Shown here: positions 8,598-16,743 of the stretch, one piece after another
How positions within the stretch are numbered: the first letter of the stretch is position 1
Layout: every line of letters starts with the position of its first letter
From: Saccharopolyspora galaxeae
Lineage (GTDB): Bacteria; Actinomycetota; Actinomycetes; Mycobacteriales; Pseudonocardiaceae
DNA length: 64,000 nucleotides
Assembly (NCBI RefSeq): GCF_016526145.1
Contig: NZ_JADDUE010000002.1
Location: forward strand, 451,121-515,120
Reading direction: 5' to 3'
The notes under the pieces: generated by a model
The model's input: the letters and a program-made list of their open reading frames with translations, nothing else
Database searches by the model: none
What the model was told of the DNA's origin: nothing
Position numbers and translations under genes: made by a program

Positions 8598-9670
8598 AGC
8601 GCACGCTTCGGCACCTGGCCGACGGCAGGGAGATCATCTACTTCGACTCCGACGAGGCGCCGCCCCGCGCGGCCGAGGACACCCGCGAGCTGCCACCGCG
8701 ACCGCCGGTTTCGGAGATGCGCCGCGACCCGCTCACCGGCGAGTGGGTCCCGATGGCCGCGCACCGGCAGAGCCGCACCTACAAGCCGCCGGCCGACCAG
8801 TGCCCGCTGTGCCCGAGCGCGCCGGGCCGCGCGACCGAGATCCCGGAGTCCGACTACGGCGTCGCGGTCTTCGAGAACCAGTTCCCCTCGTTCGCCGCCG
8901 CACCCGCCGACACGTCCGAAGTGCCGGAGATGCCGATGGTGCCCACCGGATCGGCGCGCGGGCGCTGCGAGGTCGTGTGCTTCACCTCCGATCACCACAC
9001 CTCGTTCGGCCAGCTCACGCCCGCGCAGGTGCGCACCGTGGTGGAGGCGTGGGCGGACCGCACGGCCGAACTGTCCGCGGTGCCCGGCGTCGAGCAGGTG
9101 TTCTGCTTCGAGAACCGGGGCGAAGAGATCGGCGTGACGCTGCACCACCCGCACGGCCAGATCTACGGCTACCCGTTCGTCACGCCGAAGACGGACCGGA
9201 TGTTGCGCGTCGCCGAGCAGTACCGAGCCGAGCACGGCAGGCCGCTGCTCGGCGATGTGCTGGCCGGTGAGCGCGCTTCCGGGCGGCGCGTGCTGGTCGA
9301 CTCCGAGCACTGGACCGCGTTCGTGCCCGCCGCGGCGCGCTGGCCGGTGGAGGTGCACGTCGTGCCCCGGCGGCAGGTGCCCGACCTGGTGGCCCTGACC
9401 GATGCCGAGCGGGACGACTTCGCGGTGACCTACCTCGAATTGCTGCGTCGGCTGGACGGCCTCTACGACCGGCCGCTGCCGTACATCGCCGCCTGGCACC
9501 AGGCGCCGGTCCGCACCGGGCGGGACCTGTCGTGGCTGCACCTGGAGGTGTTCTCGGTGCTGCGGTCCGCGGACAAGCTCAAGTACCTCGCCGGGTCGGA
9601 GTCCGGAATGGCGGTGTGGATCAACGACGTGACGCCGGAGCAGATCGCCGACCGGCTCAAGGCGATCTGA
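8594..9670 (+). CDS. galT: Galactose-1-phosphate uridylyltransferase
   Basis: A 358-aa GalT of the Leloir pathway, exchanging UMP between UDP-glucose and galactose-1-phosphate. The active-site motif is HPHGQIYGYP, preceded by the stacking and zinc-region pattern PADQCPLCPS. A second histidine-rich part, WPVEVHVVPRR, matches the family. It is translationally coupled to the DeoR gene. No galK or galE follows. GalU, encoded 6 kb downstream, would supply UDP-glucose. Confidence 0.93.
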   Translation: MKRTLRHLADGREIIYFDSDEAPPRAAEDTRELPPRPPVSEMRRDPLTGEWVPMAAHRQSRTYKPPADQCPLCPSAPGRATEIPESDYGVAVFENQFPSFAAAPADTSEVPEMPMVPTGSARGRCEVVCFTSDHHTSFGQLTPAQVRTVVEAWADRTAELSAVPGVEQVFCFENRGEEIGVTLHHPHGQIYGYPFVTPKTDRMLRVAEQYRAEHGRPLLGDVLAGERASGRRVLVDSEHWTAFVPAAARWPVEVHVVPRRQVPDLVALTDAERDDFAVTYLELLRRLDGLYDRPLPYIAAWHQAPVRTGRDLSWLHLEVFSVLRSADKLKYLAGSESGMAVWINDVTPEQIADRLKAI

Positions 9671-9797
9671 GCGCCTCCCGCCGAGTCGCCCGCCGAGTCG
9701 ACTGCTGCGTCGATACGCTGCGTGAACTGCCTCGTTCCCGACTGGGCGGATGAGCTTGCGCATCGTGTTGAATTTCCGTTGCTCGTCCACAGGGGGG

Positions 9798-9814
9798 TCT
9801 CAGGTGCCTCTCAG
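9798..9814 (+). promoter_or_regulatory. MprA-box-like direct repeat upstream of pepD
   Basis: TCTCAG, a six-base spacer and CTCAG, with the same 11-base spacing and similar spacer (ending CCT) as the site upstream of mprA. It ends about 24 bases before the protease start. Shared architecture at two members of a known regulon suggests MprA binding. Confidence 0.6.
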
Positions 9815-9837
9815 CTCGATGCCCCAAAGTGGGAAAC

Positions 9838-11499
9838 ATGAGCGACACGCCCCAGCGCGGTTCGGGCGAGCAACCCGAGGAGCCGCAGCAGCAGGCAGCA
9901 GGCGAAACGGACGCGCCGAAAGCCTCCGCCGACACTCCGCCGGCGGGGTTTTCCGAGCAGCACACCACGCAGTCGCAGACCTCGGCCGGTGACGCCTACG
10001 GCGCAACCGGTGGCGAGCAGAGCGGGCGGTCCGGCACCGGTGCGCAGGGCCAGCAGTACGGGGCGGCCCAGCAGGGAACCGGGCGGCCGGACAGGCCCGA
10101 TGCGGGCCAGGCCGGCACCGATCAGATCGGTACGGGGCCGTACGGCACCGAGCAGTACGGGGGCGGGCCGTACGGCGCCGGGCAGCACGGCGTCGGCCAA
10201 GCCGGAACCGGGGAATACGGCGCCGGCCAGTACGGCACCGTCCAGTACCCGCAGTACCCCGGAACTCAATCCGGCGCCGCTGCTTACGGCGCGCAGGAAC
10301 CGGGTATCGGCGGCGCTCCCAGTGGGCACTACCCGTATATGGGGACACCGCCGAACCAAGGTTGGCAGCAGCAACCGCACCCGCCGATGGGTGCGGTTCC
10401 GGTGCAGCAGGAACGCCGCAGGCGGCGGGGCTCGACGGTCGGGGTGGCGCTCGGCGGCGCCCTGCTCATCGGCCTGCTCGGTGGTGGCATCGGCGGGTAC
10501 GTCGGCTACCACTTCGGCAGCAACAACGGCTCTTCCGCGGTCACGAGCCTCGAGCAGCAGCCACCGGCGCGCAGCGCCAGCAACGCCCCGCAGGGCTCCG
10601 TGCAAGGCGTGGCGCAGAAGGTCCTGCCGAGCGTTGTGCAGCTGCAGATCCAGAGCGCCGAAGGATCCGGTGAGGGCTCGGGCATCGTGCTCAGCCCGGA
10701 CGGCTACATCCTCACCAACTCGCACGTCGCGCAAAGCGCCCAGCAAGGACGGCTGACCGCGGTGTTCAGCGACAGCCGAACCGCGTCGGTGCGGGTCATC
10801 GGCTCGGACCCGAGTTCGGACCTGGCGGTGGTGAAGGCGGACATCAACGGCTTGCAGCCTGCCGATCTCGGCCGTTCCGACGATCTGCCGGTCGGCGCTC
10901 CGGTGGTGGCCATCGGCTCGCCGTTCGGCCTTTCCGGCACCGTGACCAGCGGCATCATCAGCGCCAAGAACCGGGCCGTGCGCGCGGGCGGGCAGAGCGG
11001 TGACCAGTCGAGCGTGCTCAACGCGCTGCAGACCGACGCCGCGATCAACCCGGGCAACTCGGGCGGGCCGCTGGTCGACATGGACGGGCGCGTCGTGGGC
11101 ATCAACTCGGCGATCTACAGCCCCGGGTCCAGCCAGGAGCAGGGCGGCTCGGTCGGTCTCGGCTTCGCCATCCCGATCGATCACGCCAAGCGCATCGCGA
11201 CCGAGCTGAAGAACACCGGCTCGGCCACGCACACCACGCTCGGCGTCGGCATCGTCTCGGCGAACCAGCCCGGAGCCCTGGTGCGCACCGTCGCCCCGGG
11301 CGGAGCCGCGCAGCGAGCCGGTGTCCAGCCGGGCCAGCTGATCACCAAGTTCGACGGCCGCACCATCGAGGACGCCGACTCGCTGATCGCCGCGGTGCGT
11401 TCGCACACGCCCGGCCAGAAGGTCCCGATGACCACGGTCTCCCCGAACGGCGGCGGTGAGCAGACCGTGGAGGTCGTGCTCACCGGCGAGAAGCGCTGA
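9838..11499 (+). CDS. pepD: PepD-like membrane-anchored trypsin/HtrA-family serine protease with PDZ domain
   Basis: A 553-aa protein. Residues 1-185 are a low-complexity cytoplasmic region with repeating Gln-Tyr-Gly and Pro-Tyr-Gly units; a single membrane helix follows near 200-222 (ALLIGLLGGGIGGYVGYHF). The periplasmic-side protease domain has His in TNSHVAQ, Asp in SSDLAVVK and nucleophile Ser in NPGNSGGPL. A PDZ domain occupies about the last 95 residues. This is the architecture of mycobacterial PepD, an envelope quality-control protease under MprAB. The upstream CTCAG repeat supports the same regulation. Confidence 0.93.
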   Translation: MSDTPQRGSGEQPEEPQQQAAGETDAPKASADTPPAGFSEQHTTQSQTSAGDAYGATGGEQSGRSGTGAQGQQYGAAQQGTGRPDRPDAGQAGTDQIGTGPYGTEQYGGGPYGAGQHGVGQAGTGEYGAGQYGTVQYPQYPGTQSGAAAYGAQEPGIGGAPSGHYPYMGTPPNQGWQQQPHPPMGAVPVQQERRRRRGSTVGVALGGALLIGLLGGGIGGYVGYHFGSNNGSSAVTSLEQQPPARSASNAPQGSVQGVAQKVLPSVVQLQIQSAEGSGEGSGIVLSPDGYILTNSHVAQSAQQGRLTAVFSDSRTASVRVIGSDPSSDLAVVKADINGLQPADLGRSDDLPVGAPVVAIGSPFGLSGTVTSGIISAKNRAVRAGGQSGDQSSVLNALQTDAAINPGNSGGPLVDMDGRVVGINSAIYSPGSSQEQGGSVGLGFAIPIDHAKRIATELKNTGSATHTTLGVGIVSANQPGALVRTVAPGGAAQRAGVQPGQLITKFDGRTIEDADSLIAAVRSHTPGQKVPMTTVSPNGGGEQTVEVVLTGEKR

Positions 11500-11580
11500 C
11501 GCGAACCGGCCCGGCCACCAGCCGCGGCCGCCCCGACCCGTGCCCCCACCGGGGCAGGTTGAACAAGGAGGACCCGTCCG

Positions 11581-12189
11581 ATGTCCGAACGCAACGGCAC
11601 CGTTCTGCCCGGCGACCGGATACGCCTGGTCGAACCCGAAGGGTCACTCGATCTCAACGACGAATTCCTTGCCACTACGGTGAACGACATGGAACGCAGC
11701 GCGCAGCGGCTGGGACGCGCCCTGGTGGTCGTGGTGGACGACCGGGTCGCGCGGGGCGAGCAGGAGGACAGCATCGGTCTGCTGGTGACCGAACTGCTGG
11801 AGGAGGCCGGATTCATCGTGGACGGCAGCGTCGCGGTGGCCGGTGAGACGGTGGACATCCGAAACGCGCTGAACACCGCGGTGATCGGTGGGGTGGACGT
11901 GGTGATCACGGTCGGCGGCACCGGAGTGTCGCCGCGGGACGTGACACCGGATGCGACTTCCGGGGTGCTGGACATGCCGGTGCCGGGCATCGCCGAGGCG
12001 CTGCGGGCATCCGGGCTGGCGGCCGGGGCGGTCGACGCCGGGGTGTCCCGCGGGTTGGCCGGGGTTTCCGGCAGCACGCTGGTGGTCAACTTGGCCGGTT
12101 CGCGGGCCGCGGTCCGCGACGGGATGGCGACGCTGTCCCCGCTGGTCACGCACGTGATCGAGCAGCTGTCCGGACTCGAATCGGCCTGA
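11581..12189 (+). CDS. moaB2: MoaB/Mog-type molybdopterin-binding protein (MoaB2-like)
   Basis: A 202-aa protein with the molybdopterin-binding fold: VVVVVDDRV, TELLEEAGF and the key nucleotide-binding TVGGTGVSPRDVTPDAT motif. The family adenylylates molybdopterin or serves as a MoeA partner. It follows pepD at the same place as Rv0984 in M. tuberculosis. A perfect hairpin terminator lies just downstream. No other molybdenum-cofactor genes are adjacent. Confidence 0.88.
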   Translation: MSERNGTVLPGDRIRLVEPEGSLDLNDEFLATTVNDMERSAQRLGRALVVVVDDRVARGEQEDSIGLLVTELLEEAGFIVDGSVAVAGETVDIRNALNTAVIGGVDVVITVGGTGVSPRDVTPDATSGVLDMPVPGIAEALRASGLAAGAVDAGVSRGLAGVSGSTLVVNLAGSRAAVRDGMATLSPLVTHVIEQLSGLESA

Positions 12190-12219
12190 TCCCCGCCCGC
12201 GGTGGGCGGGACGTACAAA

Positions 12220-12253
12220 ACGGTGGCGGCACCCGCTCGGGTGCCGCCACCGT
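12220..12253. terminator. Perfect bidirectional hairpin between convergent genes
   Basis: ACGGTGGCGGCACCCG is followed after two bases by its exact complement. It lies between the convergent moaB2 and antitoxin-like genes and so can terminate both. Confidence 0.8.
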
Positions 12254-12275
12254 GCTGTTCGCGGTCGGTTCCGGC

Positions 12276-12572
12276 TCAGCTGCCGGAGGGCTTGTCCGGC
12301 CCGGAAGGCTTGTCAGGGCCGGAGCCGGATTCGCCGGACGACTTGCCGTCCTGCCCGTCCGGCTTGGCCTGCCCGTCCCGCTTGAGCATGCCCTCGACCT
12401 TGCCGCTGACGTTCTCGATCTGGTCGTGGTACTTGCCGCCGGTGGCCTTGTCCACGCTCGACTTGGCGGCGTCCAGCCCCTTGGCGGCGTTCGGCCCGGC
12501 CTTCTCGGCGAACTCGCCTGCTTTGCCCTTGGCCTGGTTGGCCAGGTCCTTGGCCTTGTCCACGAAACTCAT
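12276..12572 (-). CDS. MT0933/Rv0909-like antitoxin-family small protein
   Basis: A 98-aa Lys/Ala/Glu-rich protein starting MSFVDKAKDLANQAKGKAGE, with the core DKATGGKYHDQIENVSGKVE, the pattern of the actinobacterial MT0933-type antitoxin family. The C-terminus is a Gly/Ser/Pro/Asp-rich tail. No toxin gene is adjacent; many members occur alone and their role is unsettled, so antitoxin activity is not claimed. A GGAGGCAG ribosome binding site supports the ATG. Confidence 0.65.
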   Translation of the reverse strand: MSFVDKAKDLANQAKGKAGEFAEKAGPNAAKGLDAAKSSVDKATGGKYHDQIENVSGKVEGMLKRDGQAKPDGQDGKSSGESGSGPDKPSGPDKPSGS

Positions 12573-12764
12573 CGGCTGCCTCCGCTTCGACGCTGCCCGG
12601 CCGGTGGTAGCAGGTGCCGCGAGCCGGTGCTCGTCGCGGCCCGGCGTGTCCGTGCCGTCACCGGGTGTTTCCCGATATTCCCATGGTGACATCGTGATCT
12701 TGGCGGAGGAAGCGACCCGCCTCCCGGCGCTTCCGCGGTCGCCGCGATGGGGGACGATGGTGGC

Positions 12765-12932
12765 GTGACCGACGACGAACGGCGGCGTCAGCGGCGACTC
12801 GCGGAGATCTTCGGCGAGGTGCTGCCGGAGACGACCTCCGACGAGCAGAGCGCCTCCGAGTCCGGCGCGGACGCCGCGCGGGACTCCGACCGCTGGTACG
12901 CGGAGAACCGCCCACCCCACCACGGCGGCTGA
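12765..12932 (+). CDS. Small conserved hypothetical protein
   Basis: A 55-aa acidic protein beginning VTDDERRRQRRLAEIFGEVL and ending in RWYAENRPPHHGG. Proteins of this form are common and uncharacterised in actinobacteria, from memory. The GTG start is chosen because the frame upstream is not conserved in style. No function can be assigned. Confidence 0.6.
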   Translation: MTDDERRRQRRLAEIFGEVLPETTSDEQSASESGADAARDSDRWYAENRPPHHGG

Positions 12933-13053
12933 GCTACCCGCGTACGGCCGACGCGCCGCGTGCCGCCCGCATCGGGCCGAAGGCCGTCGACCACGGCGCG
13001 GTGCTGCCCGCCGAGGCTGCCGGACGCCGTCCGCGCCCACTCGAATCGCAGCC

Positions 13054-13563
13054 TCAGTTCTTGCTGCCGTTCCCGTTCGAGCTCTTGGAGGCCGAAGCGG
13101 ACGTGCTCGCGGTCGCCGCCTCGCCGTCGCCGCCCTTGGTCGTCTCGTCGTCCGCCAGCCCCTTGATGGCAGGCAGGCCCTGCTCCTTGCGCAGCAGGTC
13201 CCGGATCTCCAGCAGGAGCTCCGCCTCGGTCGGGTCGACCGACTCCTCCGTGCCCTTCTTGCGCCGCTCCTGGATCTTCTGCATCGGCAGCACGAACAGG
13301 AAGTAGACCACCGCGGCGGTGATCAGGAAGGTGATCACCGCGTTGATCACGAGCGAGAAGTCGATCTTCGACGACTCGTTGCCCTTGACCAGCTGGATCG
13401 TCAGGCCGTCCACCTGGGCACCGCCCGCGGAGGCGATCACCGGCCGGATGATGCTGTTCGTGACCGCGGTGACCAGTGCCGTGAAGGCACTGCCGACGAC
13501 GACCGCCACCGCGAGGTCGATGACGTTGCCCCGCATGAGGAAGTCCTTGAAGCCCTTGAGCAC
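13054..13563 (-). CDS. mscL: Large-conductance mechanosensitive channel
   Basis: A 169-aa MscL. The N-terminal amphipathic helix reads MLKGFKDFLMRGNVIDLAVA, and the pore helix AVAVVVGSAFTALVTAVTNS is followed by an external loop and the second membrane helix near residues 70-95. The cytoplasmic bundle EAELLLEIRDLLRKE is present, then a Ser/Asn/Gly-rich tail absent from most homologues. It releases solutes under hypo-osmotic shock. The position corresponds to Rv0985c. Confidence 0.95.
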   Translation of the reverse strand: MLKGFKDFLMRGNVIDLAVAVVVGSAFTALVTAVTNSIIRPVIASAGGAQVDGLTIQLVKGNESSKIDFSLVINAVITFLITAAVVYFLFVLPMQKIQERRKKGTEESVDPTEAELLLEIRDLLRKEQGLPAIKGLADDETTKGGDGEAATASTSASASKSSNGNGSKN

Positions 13564-13653
13564 GGCACGCTCCTTCTTCGATCGAGATGCCCGGGGCCGT
13601 CCCGGGCCGGTAGGCGCGGCGGAAGCCGTCCGTCCGCTCGGCCCTACGTCTGC

Positions 13654-14424
13654 TCAGCGCAGCGTAACGGTCACCGATCGGGTCAGTGACGCTCCTGCCA
13701 CTGCCGGGGCGCGTTGCTCCGGCAGCCCGACTACCACGAGTCGTCCCTGATCGGGGCCGCTGCCCGCAGGGCGGACGGCGAGCACCGGTACCCGCTCGGC
13801 CAGCACTGATCCGGTATCGGACCGAGTAGGGATCGTGACGATGTCCACCCGGGTGCCGGAGCGCAGCAGGTCGGCGACGGCCGGGTCGGCCAGCCTGATC
13901 GGCACCGCGACGTGGTCCTCCCGCCCGGTGGTGATCCTGGTCAGCTCCGGCCCGGTGAAGCGCACGTCGGTCAACGGCTCACCGCCGCGCGAGGCTCCGC
14001 CGAGCGTGCGTCCGCGGGCCGCGGCGACCTCGCGCACCGCTCCGCGCGGCACCGCATCTGCGGGCAGCGCCCGCTGCGCCAGGTCCGAGTCCGTCAGTAC
14101 GTGCCCCGGTGCGAGGTCGTGCGCGGCCACCACGACCCGGACCCGGTCATCCGGCGGAGCGGACTCCGGCCGCACCGCGAGCAGCAACGCGAGCACGATC
14201 AGCATCCCCGCGGCCGCTCGGCGGGCGAACAGCACGCGAACACCGTGCAGCCAGGGAAGCCGGGCCGAGACCCGGTCCCGCCACGTCGGTTCGAGCGAGA
14301 GCTCCTTCCGCCGTCTCCGGCGCATACCGCGTCGCCGGTTCCCGCCGGAGCCCGCCTTCCCGCTGGGACCCGCCTTGCCACCGGGATCCGGGTTCCCGCT
14401 CGCACCGCTACCTCGCCCGCTCAT
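13654..14424 (-). CDS. SAF-domain membrane protein (CpaB/FlgA-type)
   Basis: A 256-aa protein with a Gly/Arg-rich cytoplasmic N-terminus, one membrane helix (AAAGMLIVLALLLAV, about residue 72-88) and an external SAF domain beginning VVVAAHDLAPGHVLTDSDLA. SAF domains occur in CpaB of Flp pilus systems, but no tad pilus genes are near. Proteins of this kind also sit between mscL and fmdB in related actinobacteria. ATG 14424 follows an AGGGGG ribosome binding site. Confidence 0.78.
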   Translation of the reverse strand: MSGRGSGASGNPDPGGKAGPSGKAGSGGNRRRGMRRRRRKELSLEPTWRDRVSARLPWLHGVRVLFARRAAAGMLIVLALLLAVRPESAPPDDRVRVVVAAHDLAPGHVLTDSDLAQRALPADAVPRGAVREVAAARGRTLGGASRGGEPLTDVRFTGPELTRITTGREDHVAVPIRLADPAVADLLRSGTRVDIVTIPTRSDTGSVLAERVPVLAVRPAGSGPDQGRLVVVGLPEQRAPAVAGASLTRSVTVTLR

Positions 14425-14671
14425 GTCGCCCCCTGCGTCGTTGACCACCTGTGATCGACGCTAGAAGAGCCGGGAACCGGCGGGCAGGGTCAAATCCGGA
14501 ATCTGTGGATGAACCGGCGGCCTGTGGACAACTCGGCCGCGGGTGAGCATCGAAAATCGCCGACCGCTGCAAGCGATCGGCGATTCGGCAACTGCTGCGA
14601 GTTCAGTGCTGCGACTGCAGCGTTGCGAGCTCGAACGCGGCGAGCTCAGGTGCCGCGAGCTGCGGCCCCAG

Positions 14672-15037
14672 TCAGGACGCCGCGGTCGCGGTGGACGAGC
14701 TCGAAGAACTCGAGGACGACGAGGAACTCGCCGACGAGTCCGAACCGGAGCTCTTCGACTCCGAAGAGCCGGAACCCGAAGACGACGATCCGGAAGACGA
14801 ATCCGACGAGCCGGACGAGCCGGACGACGACGAATCCGACGAACCGGTCGAGCCGGAGTTCGACCGGTTGTCCGTGCGGTAGAACCCGCTGCCCTTGAAC
14901 ACGATGCCCACGGCGTTGAACAGCTTCCGCAGCCTGCCCTCGCACTCGGGGCACTCCGTCAGCGAATCCTCGCTGAACGACTGCACCGTCTCGAAGCGGT
15001 GCTCGCACTCGGTGCAGGCGTACTGGTACGTGGGCAC
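14672..15037 (-). CDS. FmdB-family zinc-ribbon regulatory protein with poly-Ser tail
   Basis: A 121-aa protein. The first 60 residues are the FmdB/CxxC_CxxC zinc ribbon: PTYQYACTECEHRFETVQSF followed by a second Cys pair in TECPECEG. The last 60 residues are almost wholly Ser with Gly, Asp and Lys, a low-complexity tail typical of actinobacterial members. A GGAGG site before GTG 15037 fixes the start. The role in actinobacteria is unknown. Confidence 0.8.
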   Translation of the reverse strand: MPTYQYACTECEHRFETVQSFSEDSLTECPECEGRLRKLFNAVGIVFKGSGFYRTDNRSNSGSTGSSDSSSSGSSGSSDSSSGSSSSGSGSSESKSSGSDSSASSSSSSSSSSSSTATAAS

Positions 15038-15132
15038 GGCGGTCAACCTCCGGGCGTTCATGGTATTGGCACTCGAGCGGACAGAGTGCCAACCCGATGA
15101 TGCGCCAAATCGGGTGCCCAGCGCAAACACTC

Positions 15133-15756
15133 CTACGTCACACGACGTCCGAGATCGGCGTCGGCAGCCAGCTGCACAACGCCCCGACCAGGCGTCATGA
15201 CCGCGTGCAGCCGCACGTCGTGCGGCTCGCCCGGCAGCGAATCCACGAATTCCTCGTCCCGGACCACGCCGATCAGCACCGCGTCCGGCGCTGCCGACGG
15301 CAACGACCGGTCGTAGTGACCAGCGCCCCGGCCCAGCCGGACACCGCGCAGGTCCACGCCCAGAGCCGGTACCAGCACCGCATCCGCCGCGGAGATCGCC
15401 GCCTGGCCGAGCCGGGCGCCGACCGGCTCCAGCAAGCCGTACTCGGCTCTCCGGAGCGAATCGGCGCCGGTGTAGTCCGCCCACTCCAGCGGCTCGGCGC
15501 CGACGACCACCGGCAGCAGCACGCGCCAACCGGATTCCCGCAGGGCGTCCAGCATCGCCAGCGATCCCGGTTCGCCGCGCACCGGCACGTAACCGGCCAC
15601 CACACCGGGCTTGCGCCGGGCGGCCCAGCTCAGCACCGCCGCCCGCAGCGCCTCCGCCTCCGCTGATCGTGTGGTCTCGGCGCTGGACCGCCGGAGTTCG
15701 CCCAGCTCGCGCCGCCACTGCGTCTTGGCTTCCCGTAGTTCTCCCAGCGAGGTCAC
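15133..15756 (-). CDS. 5-formyltetrahydrofolate cyclo-ligase
   Basis: A 207-aa enzyme converting 5-formyl-THF to 5,10-methenyl-THF with ATP. Family features are KTQWRRELGELR at the N-terminus, GYVPVRGEPG, and the C-terminal nucleotide-binding motif GVRLGRGAGHYDR. The GTG start has a GGAG ribosome binding site. It is divergent from galU, as Rv0992c is from galU in M. tuberculosis. Confidence 0.9.
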   Translation of the reverse strand: MTSLGELREAKTQWRRELGELRRSSAETTRSAEAEALRAAVLSWAARRKPGVVAGYVPVRGEPGSLAMLDALRESGWRVLLPVVVGAEPLEWADYTGADSLRRAEYGLLEPVGARLGQAAISAADAVLVPALGVDLRGVRLGRGAGHYDRSLPSAAPDAVLIGVVRDEEFVDSLPGEPHDVRLHAVMTPGRGVVQLAADADLGRRVT

Positions 15757-15793
15757 AGCTCCACTGTAGGTCCGGCCGATAGGCTCCGGGACC

Positions 15794-16702
15794 ATGAACA
15801 GCGCTGCCAGCAACCCCGCGACCGCTGCATTCCGCACCGCGATCGTGCCCGCTGCGGGCCTCGGCACGAGGTTCCTGCCGACCACGAAATCCGTCCCCAA
15901 GGAACTGCTGCCGATCGTCGACACCCCGGGGATCGAACTGGTGGCCACCGAGGCCGCCGAGGCGGGCGCGGACCGGCTACTGATCGTCACCTCACCGGAC
16001 AAGCAGGCCGTGGCCGACTACTTCCAGCCGGCCCCGGAGCTGGAGGGGACGTTGCGCGACCGCGGAAAGGACACCCTGCTGCAGAAGGTGCAGCGCGGCC
16101 CCGGCCTGATCACCGCGGAAACCGCGCTGCAGGAGAGCGCCCTCGGGCTCGGGCACGCCGTCGGATGCGCTGAACCGAAGCTCGGCCCGGACGATGACGC
16201 GGTCGCCGTCCTGCTGCCCGATGACCTGGTCCTGCCCCACGGGGTCCTGAGCAAGATGGCCGAAGCCCGGGCGCGGTACGGCGGAAGCGTGCTGTGCGCG
16301 TTCGACGTCCCGCCCGAGCAGGTTGCCTCCTACGGCGTGTTCCAGGTGGCCGACACCGGCGAGGAGGACGTCAAGCAGGTCCACGGCATGGTCGAGAAGC
16401 CCGCGCCGGAGCAAGCCCCCTCGAACCTAGCCGCGGCCGGGCGGTACCTGCTGGATCGCGCGGTGTTCGACGCGCTCAAGCGCATCGAACCCGGTGCCGG
16501 AGGTGAGTTGCAGCTCACCGATGCCGTAGCGTTGCTGATCTCGGAGGGTCATCCGGTGCACGTCGTGGTGCACCGCGGAGACCGACACGACTTGGGAAAT
16601 CCTGGCGGTTTCCTGAAAGCTGCGGTGGACTTCGCGCTGGAGGATTCCGAGTACGGGCCGGGCCTGCGGGACTGGCTCGGCAAGAGGTTGAACAGGAGCT
16701 GA
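15794..16702 (+). CDS. galU: UTP-glucose-1-phosphate uridylyltransferase
   Basis: A 302-aa GalU that makes UDP-glucose. The nucleotide-binding signature AIVPAAGLGTRFLPTTKSVP, the KELLPIVDTP segment, the metal-binding LLPDDLV and the substrate motif MVEKP are all intact. UDP-glucose feeds cell-wall polysaccharides and the GalT reaction. It precedes the MoeA/Glp gene, as in mycobacteria. Confidence 0.95.
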   Translation: MNSAASNPATAAFRTAIVPAAGLGTRFLPTTKSVPKELLPIVDTPGIELVATEAAEAGADRLLIVTSPDKQAVADYFQPAPELEGTLRDRGKDTLLQKVQRGPGLITAETALQESALGLGHAVGCAEPKLGPDDDAVAVLLPDDLVLPHGVLSKMAEARARYGGSVLCAFDVPPEQVASYGVFQVADTGEEDVKQVHGMVEKPAPEQAPSNLAAAGRYLLDRAVFDALKRIEPGAGGELQLTDAVALLISEGHPVHVVVHRGDRHDLGNPGGFLKAAVDFALEDSEYGPGLRDWLGKRLNRS

Positions 16703-16743
16703 GGACTCGCGGCCTCGGCTCCGCGCGGAAGAGGTCGAGTGCC

